From Neoceratodus forsteri (taxonomy: Eukaryota > Chordata > Ceratodontiformes > Ceratodontidae): DNA of 64,000 nucleotides. A program made the position numbers and the translations under genes. How positions within the stretch are numbered: the stretch's first letter is position 1; the number at the start of each line of letters is the position of its first letter. This document shows positions 44,288 through 55,309 of the stretch, piece after piece. The stretch lies in NCBI GenBank assembly GCA_016271365.2, contig JADMNL010000023.1:609426001-609490000 (forward strand). The letters run 5' to 3'. The notes under the pieces were generated by a model. The model saw nothing but the letters and a program-made list of their open reading frames with translations. It was not told where the DNA came from and made no database searches.

Positions 44288-45680
44288 GATCCCACTTGAC
44301 TATAGGGGACAATCTAAGCAATTGCTTATCTGGGTACTGTACAAAGTACAGTACTACCACAACCCTAGGTAAGGTGTCTTATGTCTTTCAGACTTCCAGC
44401 AATGGGGTATTAATGTTGCGGTCATTTTTATTGATTGGTCAAAGGTGTTTGACAACTTTGACCATAATACTGCACCATGTTAACCACAATGGCTAATTTA
44501 GGCATTAATGATCTTTCCGTAGAATGATTTATAACTTACCAAACAGGCAGGCACCAGCTGGTTTTAGTAAACTGCTCAAACTGCAAGCTACAAACTATCA
44601 AGCAAGATTTTCATGTAGCTTCATTCTGATGACCATACTATTCACTACTCACATTAATGAAATTAACAGAAGTCTCAGTAATGTTCATTCACATCTATAT
44701 GCTACAAGTGACAATACAGTTATCTATCTGTGCAAAGTAATCTTGCATTCAGTCTACTTTTCAAACAAATATTGATCAAGTTAATTTTTTCTGAAATGAA
44801 ATCGCTATTGCTTATTGCTTCTGATATATGTTCTGTAGTCAAAACTTAAAATGAATAGCAGTGCAGAGCCTTAATCATAACCACTTAAGAAAGTGATTCT
44901 TTGCAGTTAGTCCCTTCTTAAAAGTATTGTAGCCCAGGCTTTGGCTTGATGCACACCTGAAATTTAATATACGTTATTTTTCTGTTAAAAAATGAGGGCC
45001 CATAATCTGCTCACTTAACAGGCAGAGGCTGTATTCCCTCATTTTCTACATGTCTGCATGTAGTGAATAGTATGATTATACCACTTCTGGATTACATGGA
45101 CTTCATCTATAGGGGTGCCAGCATATCATTGTTAGGAATGCTTGCAATAGTGTATAACTGTTTCACCTGGCTTATTTTAAATGCTCCTCAAGATAATCTT
45201 CAGGGCTACTTATAGTATACAACAGCTTGAAACAGCTTAGGTTGTGTGATTGTAAGCAGCTGCACCTGATGCATATTATGAATGGACGCTCCATGTTCCA
45301 GATTACGTCTCTGCCCTGTTAATACTGTACTTAGATTAGCCAGAGAGGGGCTATGATGCAAAACAGGTTTAGAAAACCTGCTCCTCATACATAAACACCA
45401 ACACTGGACACCATTGCTTAGCATATGAAGGCAGTGTAACTTGAAATTAACTTTCTATCACCTCAAGACCAAACCCTGTGCCCTGTCCTTTTTAGAGTTT
45501 TCTCCTTCTGGCACACTTGTTATTTCTTTTGGACATTTACTGCTGCCTCTCAATGTGATGTCCAAAGTCTGCTCCCTCATTGTCCCTTTTTCTACTATGT
45601 TTTTAATTCAAAACCAAATGCACAAATAAACAGTCACATCAAGAACCTCAAATCTAATACAGTCTTGAGCCAGAGCCTCA
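44288..45680 (+). mobile_element. L2-like LINE E, segment 2 (RT and C-terminus)
   Basis: Reads GDNLSNCLSGYCTKYSTTTT (44305-44364), VIFIDWSKVFDNFDHN (motif A region, about 44421-44468), HINEINRSLSNVHSHLYATS (motif C region, YADD replaced by YATS) and a C-terminal PLLDYMDFIYRGASISLLGM and LAIVYNCFTWLILNAPQDN (about 45082-45180). The layout resembles L2/Rex1-type enzymes. The 3' limit is uncertain because no clear tail is seen. Confidence 0.75.
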
Positions 45681-46130
45681 AGGAGTAAGCTTGAATCCTA
45701 CTGCTCTGTAGATACAGAAGGTATAAAGCTGCACAAGGCATAGATAAGACCCAATTGTCACCCCATCCTTTATGTTACCCCAGTTGCTGTGGAAGAGAGG
45801 TGTTAAGATCACTAAGATAAGGGCACAGACCTTAAAAGTTTGAATATTATTCAGTGCATAATGGGACATACACTCTAGAGATGCCAGTTGTCACACTGCC
45901 TGTTGTCATTTGGTCAAGGTTGGTATGTCCTTGATCTAAAGCAGTCTAGTAACAGTCTCTTGGCTATTAGTGTGTAACTATCACCAGCAGGTGCTAGGGT
46001 CTGATTTGAGAAGAGCAGGGTGTGAATGCTCAAGTTTGTCCTTCTTTTAAGTGTGTGTCTAGCTAGTTCTGCACACAAGCTACACTACCTCAGCCATGCT
46101 GTGTAACAGGTTGTTAGAGTGGTAGTCTGT
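45681..46130. other. Unassigned sequence
   Basis: No gene or repeat recognised. The minus-strand frame 45678-45869 has no domain. Confidence 0.4.
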
Positions 46131-47632
46131 TTTTTATCATGTAAGATTTTACTGAATTTTTCCATTTACATATCAGTCATGTGAATAGTAATAGTGGATT
46201 AGACATACAGATTTATCTTCCTATTAATACAGATAGTAATTAGTGCAATAAGAGCAAAGGGAATCATACACTACAAAAACTACTGTAAATTATATCTAAA
46301 GTTTTCTATAGCAGTTATGAACATTGAAAAAGACATTCCAATTGTTTCAGTCCATGACCGTCCCAGAAAGATATGTATAAATTCTGCATATTATCCGAAT
46401 AATACAGAAAGGCATAACACCTATCTATCAGCCTTAATATCCTTAGTCATCTTGAGCATCATTCTCCTTATATAGCTTATAGTATACATAGTAATTCAGG
46501 TTCCTTAAGGCAGCTGAGAAATGACAAGAAGGAATAAAGACAGGTAAGATATCAGGCGTTGCTAGTAAGGTAAAGTAATGACTCCTTTATCTGCCACAAT
46601 GGCAATAAAAGGGGGGTTATGCTGCTAATCTCAGCTGATTGGGGGTTTTGTTTAGAGGAAGGTGGTCCTCACAGATGTGGGAGTGTAAATAGGCATCCCA
46701 CTTTTATGGTATTTAGGAGGTGGCCTTTACCCACTGCTGTGAGTCTCTCAAATATAACTAGTCGAGTTATAGCTGCCCGCCATGCATTGACTGATGGGGA
46801 TGTGGGCTGCCTCCATTTCATCAGAATGGCCCTTTTGCCTCCATTACTGCTGCAAGGGTCCAAAGTTTCAATGAGAGAGGCAGAGGGTCCAGAATGGTGA
46901 CATCTCCTAACAATAATGAGTCTTGGGAATGGGAGAGTCTTTTATCAACAATCTTTGAGCAATCATCCTGCACCTGATGCCAGAAACTTTGGAGGGCTGG
47001 ACACGTCCATAGGATATGTAACAGACAAGCAGGGAGGACTGGCACCTCCAGCATCTGTCATGTTTCAGTATTTTGAGTTTGCAAAGCATTGCAGGTGACC
47101 TATACCATCTAAGAAGAATTTTGATTGAATCAGCTGACTCTTAGCATCCTCATATGCAGTATGAGCCATCCTTAAGCAGTCAGACCATAGTTGCAAGGAG
47201 ATGGGGTGCTTTAGTTCTTTCTCCCACACTATTCAACATGCAGAGGTAGTGTCTGGCTAGAGTCCAAGTACACTACAGAAAAGTCCCACCAGCCCTTGGC
47301 CTTTTCTTGGCTTGTGGAGAGCATTCAAGCAGCTCCATCCATCCATCCATCTCTAGGTGTGTGGTTGGGAGGGAAGAGCACTTTGAATCTGAAGATATCT
47401 CCAGAAATCTTGTGATTTCAGGCGAAGCGCCCTGCATTTGCTCAAAGGATATCAGAGTTTTGCCATCAGGTGAAGAAGATTCCCCATGGTTTGGATGCTC
47501 CTTGGATGTCCAGTGATACCAGTTCAGAGGTCTGCGGTCTACCATAATAAGCTTGTTGTTCCATAATGGGGCATAGGAAATTGGGGAACAGGATCCCTTG
47601 CTTGGGACCCAGGTGAGGGCCATGGCCCCATG

Positions 47633-48136
47633 TCAGGTTTTACAAGTCTCCCTCATAATGGGAGTGATCTGGCCTTTGGGGAGTTTCCTGTTGGTTAACA
47701 GAGAGAAGAGAGAATTAACCAGTATAAGGGTGGCTTCTAAAAGTGCCCGTTTGGGGGTATCATTAGGGACAAACCATGCAGTGGCTTTTGTGCCATGCGA
47801 AAGGCCAAATGGTAGCCTATGAACCATGGGAGCCCCAGCCCACCTTTTGATCAATGTGCTCTCAGTTTTGTGCATCCCCAGTGTGCAACTTTGCCATCCC
47901 GTGAAAGAGGAGATGAGTTTGTCCAAGGTGGAGAAAGGCTCTGAGGATATGGGAATTGGAAGATTATTTAGGAGATATGAGACCCTTGAGAATATGAACA
48001 TCTGAACCGCTTCTGTTTTGGCTTTCAGAGTTAGCTGCATCGTCTGCCATCTCTGAACCTCAGCTGTAAGGGATGCTAAGAAGGGAAGAAATTGGCCTTT
48101 CCAGGTCACTCCATACAGAGGTAATATAAATCCCAA
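47633..48136 (-). pseudogene. Tx1/L1-like ORF2, post-RT region, longest intact stretch
   Basis: 167 uninterrupted codons of the antisense LINE, containing LGLxW-type start GVTWKGQFLPFLASLT, then TLKAKTEAVQMFIFSRVSYL, then SPCTLG/MHKTESTLIKRWAGAPMVHR-like residues. In L1/Tx1 enzymes this segment lies between RT and the C-terminal Cys-rich motif. The length of the open stretch suggests the copy is younger than the other Tx1-like remnants here, or open by chance. Confidence 0.75.
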
Positions 48137-48405
48137 GGTAGGAGAAACCTGAGGTGCCCAAGTGAAGTCAGTGCCTGCTAGGCAGTGTCTACCACACTTT
48201 GTGTTCAGCGAGGAAAGAATAGTTTTCTTTGGTTAATTACTACGCCAGAAAGGAGGCAAACTCATCTAGCATGGAAAGGACTGTAGGTAGTGAACATTCA
48301 GGTCGGATAATGTAAGGAGCATATCATCAGCATATGCATTGACCAGAAAGGATTGTCTGTTAATGGGAATCCCACTGATGTCTGGAGTACCTTAGAGTTT
48401 CCTGA

Positions 48406-49318
48406 TCAAAGGGTCCAGGGCAATAATAAAAGAAGGTGGGAGTGGGGACATCCTTGCCTTGGTACCTCTTTGGAGAGGGAAAGGAGAGGAAATGTCTCAG
48501 TTAATGATGATTCTGGCTGTTGGCAGGTGATATAACATTGAGACCCAGGAGGAAAATAGGAGCTGAACCCATAAAGGCAGAGGACATTATGGAGGGAGTC
48601 GAACGCCTTGGCAAAATCAATTGCCAAGGCTGCCATAGGAGTCTGGGATTGAAGTGCTAACCATTTCAAGTTAAGGACAAGGTGTAGATTGTCTGCTCCC
48701 GACTTATCCTTAGAGAAACCTGATCATGAGGGTGTTTTAGGGTGGGAAGAACCTGAGCCAGTCTATTTGTCAAGACTTTGGCTAGCAGTTTGGTGTCTAC
48801 AGGGAGCAGTGAAACAGGCCAAAATTTGGCACAGTTCAGTGAATCTGAGGACTTCTTGGGAATTAAAGTTATTAGGGCTTCCCATGGTAGGAGGGAGAGC
48901 AGTGGTATTATGTGCTTCCTGTAGGGCTTGAGTAGAGGGTGGTGATCTCTGTCTTAAGGAGTTGGTTAAGTTCTACTGCCATCCTGTCTGGTCCTGGAGC
49001 CTTCCCTTTGCAACAGGGCAGACTGAAGTTCCTCAAGGGTGACAGGGCGTACAAAGTATTACAACCTCTGCGAGAGTTGGGGAAGGAGGCTCCTTCTACA
49101 TAACTCAGATATGTGTGTGAAAATTTCCACAGCTGAGAGTTTGGACTGGGTCTGGTAAAGTTCTTGATAAAAAGATCCATGGTTTCATTGATAGCTTTGG
49201 GTGTCAATACTACTTTACCCTGCTTATTCTTTAGTGCCAGAATCTTGGATGAGGCTTGTTGCTTATGGAGATGGTAAGCTAGTAACTTACCTTCCTTGTC
49301 ACCTCCCTCCCACGACAT
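48406..49318 (-). pseudogene. Tx1/L1-like reverse transcriptase remnant
   Basis: Two main open stretches (49318-48908 and 48669-48406) joined by broken sequence. The first holds the N-terminal RT region with NKQGKVVLTPKAINETMDLF and GKAPGPDRM. The second holds motif A as ALAIDFAKAFDSLHN and the following motif B region (KEVPRQGCP). Catalytic D of motif A is present; the YADD box region further down (about 48300) is not readable. Confidence 0.82.
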
Positions 49319-50255
49319 ATGTTTAGAGTGTAAAAGCTGTCATTCCACTTTTGATTTAACAGAGTGTTTATTTGGTATTTAAGGCCTGTGATATTGGATA
49401 GGAGTGGAGAGTTGAGCGGGTTTTGGGCTGAGGCTTTGAACTGCCTCCAAGGTTACAAGTTTGGCTTGCATAGTGCATAGTGTTTCTGCACAAGCCTTAT
49501 TTTTAGTTGCTGTGAAAGAAATGATCCTCCCTGATAACAGCTTTGAAGTCTTCCCAAATCGTAGAGGCCGAGACTTTGTCAGATGAATTAAGAGAGAAGT
49601 AGGTACAGGCTTTGTCTTTAATATTGGTTTGAAAGGTTTTATCCTGCAACAACAGGAGTTGCACCTCCATCTTGTAGAAGGAGCTCCCTGGCCCAGTGGG
49701 AGAAAAACATCAATACGGGGGCATGATCAGGGACCACAATGCTGCAATTGATGTGTCTACTATCCCAGTGCAGCCGCATAGTTTACTGGCCAAAATCAGT
49801 CATACTATGAGTGTGGTACACTGTCAAGTAAAGGAATAGTCACACCCTTGCGGTGATTCCTTCTCCAGGAGTCACAGAGGTTCCACTCTACCATCAGATC
49901 AGTAAGGCCATGCAGAACCTTGGGATGGGTTTGCGGAGTAGGGAGAGATTTATCAAGGAAGATGTCCAGGATCAGGTTATGGTCCCCTCATAATATCAGA
50001 ACATCCGAGAGGCCCTCTGTAAGGTCTGTAAAGGCTTGCTTAAGTCCAGGTATATCTCCCAAATCTGTATTGTGGCCATAAACATTAGCCATCACTATCT
50101 TGCCCCTGGATAGGAAAGCCTGTTGCTACCCATCGTCCCTGGGAGTCCCTGTGTATATCCTCTACCACCCAAAGTCCAGATTTACGTAATAAGATAGCAA
50201 CCCCAGGGTGGTAGTCTGTTACAAACAACTGGCTATTTTTATAACATCTGAATCT

Positions 50256-50499
50256 AGTCCGTATGTTTCTAATATAATGATATTTTTCACTTTGTATTTA
50301 TCCTAATATCTCTGTCTTGGTATTCTTTATCTGTGGTCTGTAAAATGTGTACCTTTATTTTATTTGTAATCTGTAACTCTTACAGGGAGCTCACCATTGT
50401 AAATGAACTTCATCTCAATGGTTGTTTCTTATTTTATGAATATACATTTAGTATACTACTACTACTAAATAAAGGTAGGATCTACACGTTGAGTGGGGC
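50256..50499. other. Unassigned sequence
   Basis: No gene or repeat recognised between the Tx1-like LINE and the CR1-like fragment. Confidence 0.4.
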
Positions 50500-50830
50500 T
50501 CTCCTTATTGCAGGAGGAAGAAATGGATCTGGGAGTCATATCAGGCAACAGACTAAAGAAGGACAAGTAGTGCACAGGTATTATCTTATAGGGCTGGCAC
50601 TATTCCAGGCTGCATCCTTAGTGTGTGACCAGCAAATCAGGAAGTAATCTTGACACTACTAGGTCCTGCCTGTGCAGACCTCACCTGAGTGCTATGCACA
50701 GTTCTAAGCTCCTCAATGCAAAAACAAAATTTAGGCACTTAAGAGGTGCCACAAAAGTCCATCAAAGTTATCAGGGATAAAAGCTATGAGGAGAGACATG
50801 TAGCCCTTGAAGGAAAGGGTAGCTAAGTGG
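50500..50830 (+). mobile_element. Possible CR1-like LINE ORF2 fragment
   Basis: The translation gives EEMDLGVISGNRLKK, then after a frame change RPHLSAMHSSKLLNAKTKFR and HLRGATKVHQSYQG. This resembles the CR1 C-terminal order DLGV...VRPHLEYxxQFWSPxLxxDI...RRATKMI. The match is short and diverged. Confidence 0.45.
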
Positions 50831-50861
50831 TCATAATCTCAGTTTTCTCCATAGGTGTAAA

Positions 50862-50957
50862 TATTGCTCAGATGGCACATCTGTCTCTGGGCCAATAGCT
50901 CATGGGTTCTAGTGCCACACTGAGATGGGGCTCATACAATAAATGCTGGCACAAGAG
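50862..50957 (+). mobile_element. Deu-domain SINE, 5' part (tRNA-like head)
   Basis: Contains a degenerate B box in GGGTTCTAGTGCC (about 50911-50923), and runs to CTGGCACAAGAG, where a hAT-like element is inserted. The SINE resumes at 51721 with CACTTGAGTGGAG. The head type (tRNA rather than 5S) is inferred from this single box. Confidence 0.65.
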
Positions 50958-51720
50958 TAGAGATGTTGCAAATTTTAATTCACTAGCTAAGTTTGTGCAA
51001 AGTGGGAACATCACACTTTGTGAAGATTTGCGATGTTCCACAATTTTGTACTAACTTGACCAACACATATGTTTTTTTATACAACTTCTTTTAAAAACAC
51101 CCCCCATTCTCAAGGTTATTGATCCCACCCCTTCCTCCTTGCTATGTATTTTTTTATGTATACTACCACCTGTTTCCTCACTAGGTCCCATTTCCCTCCT
51201 CCCTACTGTACCCTGTAAAGTTTATTTCCAGGACCATGAAATAGCATACCACAGTATTCCTACCACCCACAAAACCATGTTTGACCCATTTCTGCCTGCC
51301 CATTCCAGCTGTTTCTTCATATAAATCCTTCCATTTTTCACCCTCTTGTGACTACATAGCCCTCCTTCCCCTAAAGCCACCAAACCACAGGTTCAGGTGT
51401 CTAATTATATAAAGAAGAAAACTCTCCTGTGTCAGGTAGGCGTCTTTGTTCTTCATTGTCTGACTAGGAATGAATGGTGAATTAAGTCTATCCTAGAAGT
51501 ATTACACTACTTGATTGGCTGATCTATGAGGTACTTTAAAAAGTGCCATTTAGTCAACAATGTTGCCTAGTACTTTGTGAACAAAGTGTTACTTTGCTCA
51601 GCAAAGTAAGGACTTCAGTATGCAGGGAAATATGCTAAGTAGACACTTTGCACTCTGTGAAGGTGGTAACGTTTGAAAAGTATCTTGCAAAGTTAAGTCT
51701 CCCAACATCACGCATCTCTA
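50958..51720. mobile_element. hAT-like non-autonomous transposon (copy C), inserted in a Deu-domain SINE
   Basis: A 763-bp element. The left end is TAGAGATGTTGCAAATTTTA and the right end read inward is TAGAGATGCGTGATGTTGGG, both with the TAGAGATG start of copies A and B. The flanking octamers are CACAAGAG (50950-50957) and CACTTGAG (51721-51728), 6 of 8 matching and in the right place for an 8-bp target duplication. No transposase is encoded. Confidence 0.82.
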
Positions 51721-52080
51721 CACTTGAGTGGAGTATTAGTGGGTAGCTCTAATGCCAGGTGAGCCATTCTTCAGATGAGATTTTAAACTGAGGTCCCATC
51801 TGCCTGTTGGTGGTTGCTCTGGTGAGCATTAAAGATCTAGTGGTACTTTTGAGATAAGTAGAATAATTTTCCTGGTGTCATGGCCAAATTTCTCCCATGC
51901 ACTAAAATTACACCAACAACTTAGTCTGGTTCAATTTCAGTTGCATCTGTATTCCCCACACTCCCCAGACAAGGCTAAAATAAGCAGTATTGTCTATTCT
52001 TCTTTTCCCAGCCAACAAATGAATAAATACATACATACTTACTTACATACATACAGTACATACATACATAAATACTTAAA
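51721..52080 (+). mobile_element. Deu-domain SINE, central domain and tail
   Basis: CTTCAGATGAGATTTTAAAC, TGAGGTCCCATCTGCCTG, GGTGAGCATTAAAGATC, GGTACTTTTGAGATAAGTAG and CTGGTGTCATGGCCAAATTT follow in order (51769-51890). This is the Deu domain shared by AmnSINE1-type and other DeuSINEs across vertebrates. The tail runs through a CACTAAAATTACACC stretch and an AATAAATACATACAT simple repeat to about 52080. The copy is old but the domain remains clear. Confidence 0.85.
52027..52072. repeat. (TACA)n-type microsatellite
   Basis: Imperfect TACA/TACT repeats at the 3' end of the Deu-domain SINE; probably its tail. Confidence 0.85.
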
Positions 52081-52424
52081 GCAACAGCATGACTGAACAA
52101 ATAGAAATACTTTATCTAGTGTCCTCCAGCAGGACATGCCTAAGCTCAGATACAGTTTATTAAAGGACAGTGGACACAGGAAATTAGTGCGGCATCCTCC
52201 ATGTGTCTTAAAGGTCAATTATGAATGATCATCATCCATTATGAAACGTCACCATATGATGACCAAGCAAGAGCATGATCTAAGATCATTTAGATCATGA
52301 TTTAATCACAAAAAAAATCAAATTGCCTACTAATGATTAATGATTATTTATGTAAGCCTAAATCAACATGAAAATGATAATTTTTGATAGTACACAAATG
52401 ACCAAGTTGTAATCATTGATCTAT

Positions 52425-52596
52425 GTATATGGAATACAACATGGGTGATCATGAGATGGTAAAAATATGTTCATGTGCAATACTTGACCCTCTGACCACA
52501 TGTGTCTTGAAGCCACTTATGAGGTCACAATAGGTCAAGTATGGAGAGTGAAAATATTTCTACTATCTCCTCTACCATGTCATATTTGATTTGTAC
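52425..52596. repeat. Foldback element 1 (inverted repeat, ~65-bp arms)
   Basis: The left arm 52425-52489 (including GATCATGAGATGGTAAAAAT and AATACTTGACC) pairs with the right arm 52533-52596 (GGTCAAGTATGGAGAG, AATATTTCTACTATCTCC, TACCATGTCATATTTG). The arms match those of the foldback at 54684-54857. Confidence 0.8.
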
Positions 52597-52702
52597 AACA
52601 GGCGTTGTGGTGGTTATGTCATATAAATGATAAAATATTACAAAAGGATAAAAAGTACAAAATGTAAACTGTGCCCTCTGATCAGTGGCTCAGCATAAAA
52701 AA

Positions 52703-53456
52703 GCAAATCAATGCAATACAAATCAATACAGTAAAAATCAATGCAATCAGCACACTACAAATCAATACAGTAAAAATCAATACAATCAGCACAGTAGAAT
52801 CATTACAGTAAAAATCAATGCAATCAGTACACTACGAATCAATACAGTAAAATCAATACAATCAGCACAGTACGAATCAATACAGTAAAAAATCAATGCA
52901 ATCAGCACACTACGAATCAATACAGTAAAATCAATACAATCAGCACAGTATGAATCAATACAGTAAAAATCAATGCAATCAGCACAGTACGAATCAATAC
53001 AGTAAAATCAATACAATCAGCACAGTACAAATCAATACAGTAAAAATCAATACAATCAGCACAGTATGAATCAATACAGTAAAAATCAATGCAATCAGCA
53101 CAGTACAATCAATACAGTAAAATCAATACAATCAGCACAGTACAAATCAATACAGTAAAAATCAATACAATCAGCACAGTATGAATCAATACAGTAAAAT
53201 CAATGCAATCAGCACACTACGAATCAATACAGTAAAATCAATACAATCAGCACAGTACAAATCAATACAGTAAAAATCAATGCAATCAGCACACTACGAA
53301 TCAATACAGTAAAAATCAATACAATCAGCACAGAATGAATCAATACAGTAAAATCAATACAATCAGCACAGTAAAAATCAATACAATCAGCAAAGTGTGA
53401 ATCGATACATTAAAATCAATACAATCAGCACAGTATGAATCAATACAGTCAATACA
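52703..53456. repeat. 39-bp minisatellite, about 19 copies
   Basis: The unit is about 38-40 bp: AATCAATACAGTAAAAATCA then ATGCAATCAGCACAGTACG, with variants CACTACG, AGTATG and ATACAATC. Because 39 is a multiple of three and the unit lacks stops in some frames, open frames appear on both strands (for example NQYSKNQYNQHST on plus and YCADCIDFYCIDS on minus). These are not taken as genes. Confidence 0.95.
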
Positions 53457-53581
53457 GATGCTAATTAGAAAGCAACTAAGTCTACAAAGTATTTCACATC
53501 TGCTGGCTTCAGCACTGCACATGGATAAGGGGATGTCATCAGTATTGTTAAAGCTGTTCTGTAATTGGTTCAGTCTTTCAT

Positions 53582-53820
53582 TGTGACATATCCAACTTTG
53601 CAAGGTAGTAGTTCTGTCTTAGAACATGTGAGATAGTAGTACTGTCTTGCAAGTTGGTCATAAGAAGTAGTTTTGTCTTGGCTAATCTAGACCCTCACTT
53701 GTTGTATATTGTAAATATATTTATATAACAAGTGTGGGTTTGTCTTAACCAAGATTAAACTACTATCTCATGGACCACTAGTGAGATAGTAGTACTATTT
53801 TGCATGCTGGGTATGTCACA
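53582..53820. repeat. Foldback element 2 (inverted repeat, ~110-bp arms)
   Basis: The left end TGTGACATATCCAACTTTGC and the right end read inward TGTGACATACCCAGCATGC frame arms that share GAGATAGTAGTAC and, at the turn, CACTTGTTGTATA (near 53697) with TATAACAAGTGTG (near 53735). The loop is A+T-rich. Its arms carry the GAGATAGTAG word of foldbacks 1 and 3. Confidence 0.8.
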
Positions 53821-54075
53821 GGTGCTATCTTGGTAAGCTGGGTATGTGACAATAAGTGCGCATGGCTTTACTGCACTGCGAGCACTTCTCAGCTTGTCAA
53901 TGCACCCACTTCATCTTGAACATTCTTTTTGGCTCATTTTAAATGGAAACCTGTCAGTGCAAAGCTGGAGTACTGTCTTGGTACTGGTATACTAAAATAA
54001 GCCCCTCGCCCTCACACATACACAGTACGCCTTTTGACAGGAGCTAGTTCATAGGAGTGAGTGTGTCCCTCTTAT

Positions 54076-54434
54076 GAACATACTGAACATACTAAATTTG
54101 CCAGCAGATAAAGGCCTAGAGGTCTATCAAGTTCGTTTCGAATGTGCAGCTAGCACCCTTATTCTGCAGCTTCCCTCCCTTCCACCCTTCCCTTCATTAA
54201 CCATCCCCTTGTCCTGTCCCATCCTCATTTGAAGCAGTTCACTGTTCTTGCATACCACTTCAGGGGTAACGCATTCCACCCAGCCACCACCCTCTCTGTA
54301 AAAAGTGTCTCCTCATCTCCCCTCCCTGAACCGTCTCGCTCCAGTCTCATATCATGGCCCTGGTGTCCCTCCCTCCCTTGCTTTGAACAGCCCTCTGTAC
54401 CCGTCTTGTTTATTCCTTTCATGTATTTAAAAGT
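54076..54434 (-). mobile_element. CR1-like LINE 3' end, reverse orientation
   Basis: The low end GAACATACTGAACATACTAA and AATTTGCCAGCAGATAAAGGC is the inverse of the 3' end of the sense copy at 25920-25962 (GCAAATTTAGTATGTTC). The minus-strand coding remnant reads ETLFTERVVAGWNALPLKW, and the copy is truncated at the KYMKGINK block, equivalent to 25610-25640 of the sense copy. Confidence 0.9.
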
Positions 54435-54683
54435 AGTGCAGAGCAGCTTTCCTTTACAGTGCGTTTTGCCGCATCAGTGCATTTTCAAAGTGGAGCCACT
54501 CAGCTTGTAGGGATTAGCTTTGTCAAACATTAGCAGCACAGGTCACACTTTTTTGTTTCCAAATACTTTAGCTCATGTTGTCAGTGTTACAGAGTGGGGA
54601 GGGGCAGCAGGTCAGACAGTACAGCATAGTTTGGCACAGCATTCATGTCAATCCTGACTGGCTCCACGAGACCCACACCAGTT
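54435..54683. other. Unassigned sequence
   Basis: No gene or repeat recognised. Confidence 0.4.
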
Positions 54684-54857
54684 GTACAAATTGAATATGG
54701 CATGGTAGATCATGAGATAGTAGAAATATTCTACTCACTCTCACTGAACTCTTGATATCCCACTCATGGCTTCACCACTAGTAAGATATCAAGAGTTTGT
54801 GACAACTCATGGAGATGTTTCTACTGTCTCACTCTCATGTGTGTCATATCCAATATA
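54684..54857. repeat. Foldback element 3 (inverted repeat, ~75-bp arms)
   Basis: The left arm 54684-54762 (GTACAAATTGAATATGGCAT, GATCATGAGATAGTAGAAAT, CTCTTGATATCC) pairs with the right arm 54784-54857 (GATATCAAGAGTTTGTGAC, TTTCTACTGTCTCACTCTC, GTGTCATATCCAATA). Left-arm words are nearly identical to foldback 1, so the two are copies of one family. Confidence 0.85.
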
Positions 54858-54990
54858 GATATAGATATATATATAGATATAGATATAGATATAGATATAG
54901 ATATAGATATAGATACAGACATAGACACAGACACAGATATATATATATAGATATAGATATAGAAATAGATATAGATATAGAGATACTGTA
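54855..54990. repeat. (ATAGAT)n microsatellite
   Basis: An ATAGAT/GATATA-type run with ACAGAC interruptions. Long open frames on both strands over it (for example 54809-54991) are repeat artefacts. Confidence 0.95.
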
Positions 54991-55309
54991 GATAACTCAG
55001 GACATTACTGTGTTTATTAACATGGAGAATATTGAACAAAGTGTTGTTTGCAATAATTAAACTATGAAGGAGCCAAATATCTGAAAAGAAAATTAATTGT
55101 AGAATGAATAGTGTGAACTCAAATGTTAAGCACTTTTAGGAAAAGTAACTTTAAAGTATGGTATAGTATAGTGACTTGCATAACTAAATTTCATATGTCA
55201 TAAAACATTGTTTATGAACCACAATGGTACAATGCTTTCTATTTTTGAAATTTTTAATTTGACATTACCCACCATTAATAAACATGGTCATTTATGCCAA
55301 AAATGGGCA
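54991..55309. other. A+T-rich spacer
   Basis: No gene or repeat recognised. Confidence 0.4.

Larger units (their letters stand above)
46131..50255 (-). mobile_element. Tx1/L1-like LINE, reverse orientation, endonuclease to poly-A end
   Basis: On the minus strand, from 50255 down: endonuclease NSQLFVTDYHPGVAILLRKS, VMANVYGHNTD, HNLILDIFLDKSLPTP (about 49970-49920); linker (GKLLAYHLHKQQASSKILAL, 49285-49230); RT with KGKAPGPDRM (about 49010-48980), a LITLIPKK stretch, TKLLAKVLTNRLAQVLPTLK (about 48790-48735), AIDFAKAFDSL (48632-48590) and a motif B region RQGCP (about 48455); post-RT AVQMFIFSRVSYLLNNLP; C-terminal LLHILWTCPALQSFW (about 47010). The 3' UTR ends with TCAGTAAAATCTTACATG and an A run at 46131, matching the 3' end at 37812. 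It is 5'-truncated in the endonuclease. Confidence 0.88.

Noticed and set aside
45878..45890. Fourth hAT-like end (TAGAGATGCC)
   Set aside because: No inverted partner or octamer duplication was found nearby; probably chance.
47633..48136. Host gene, from a 167-codon open stretch
   Set aside because: It sits in the right place and order inside an antisense Tx1-like ORF2 and carries its post-RT motifs.
52703..53456. CRISPR-like array
   Set aside because: There is no repeat and unique-spacer structure. The whole 39-bp unit repeats, and the genome is eukaryotic.
54809..55039. Tyrosine, isoleucine and arginine-rich peptides over the ATAGAT array
   Set aside because: These are pure low-complexity translation of a microsatellite.
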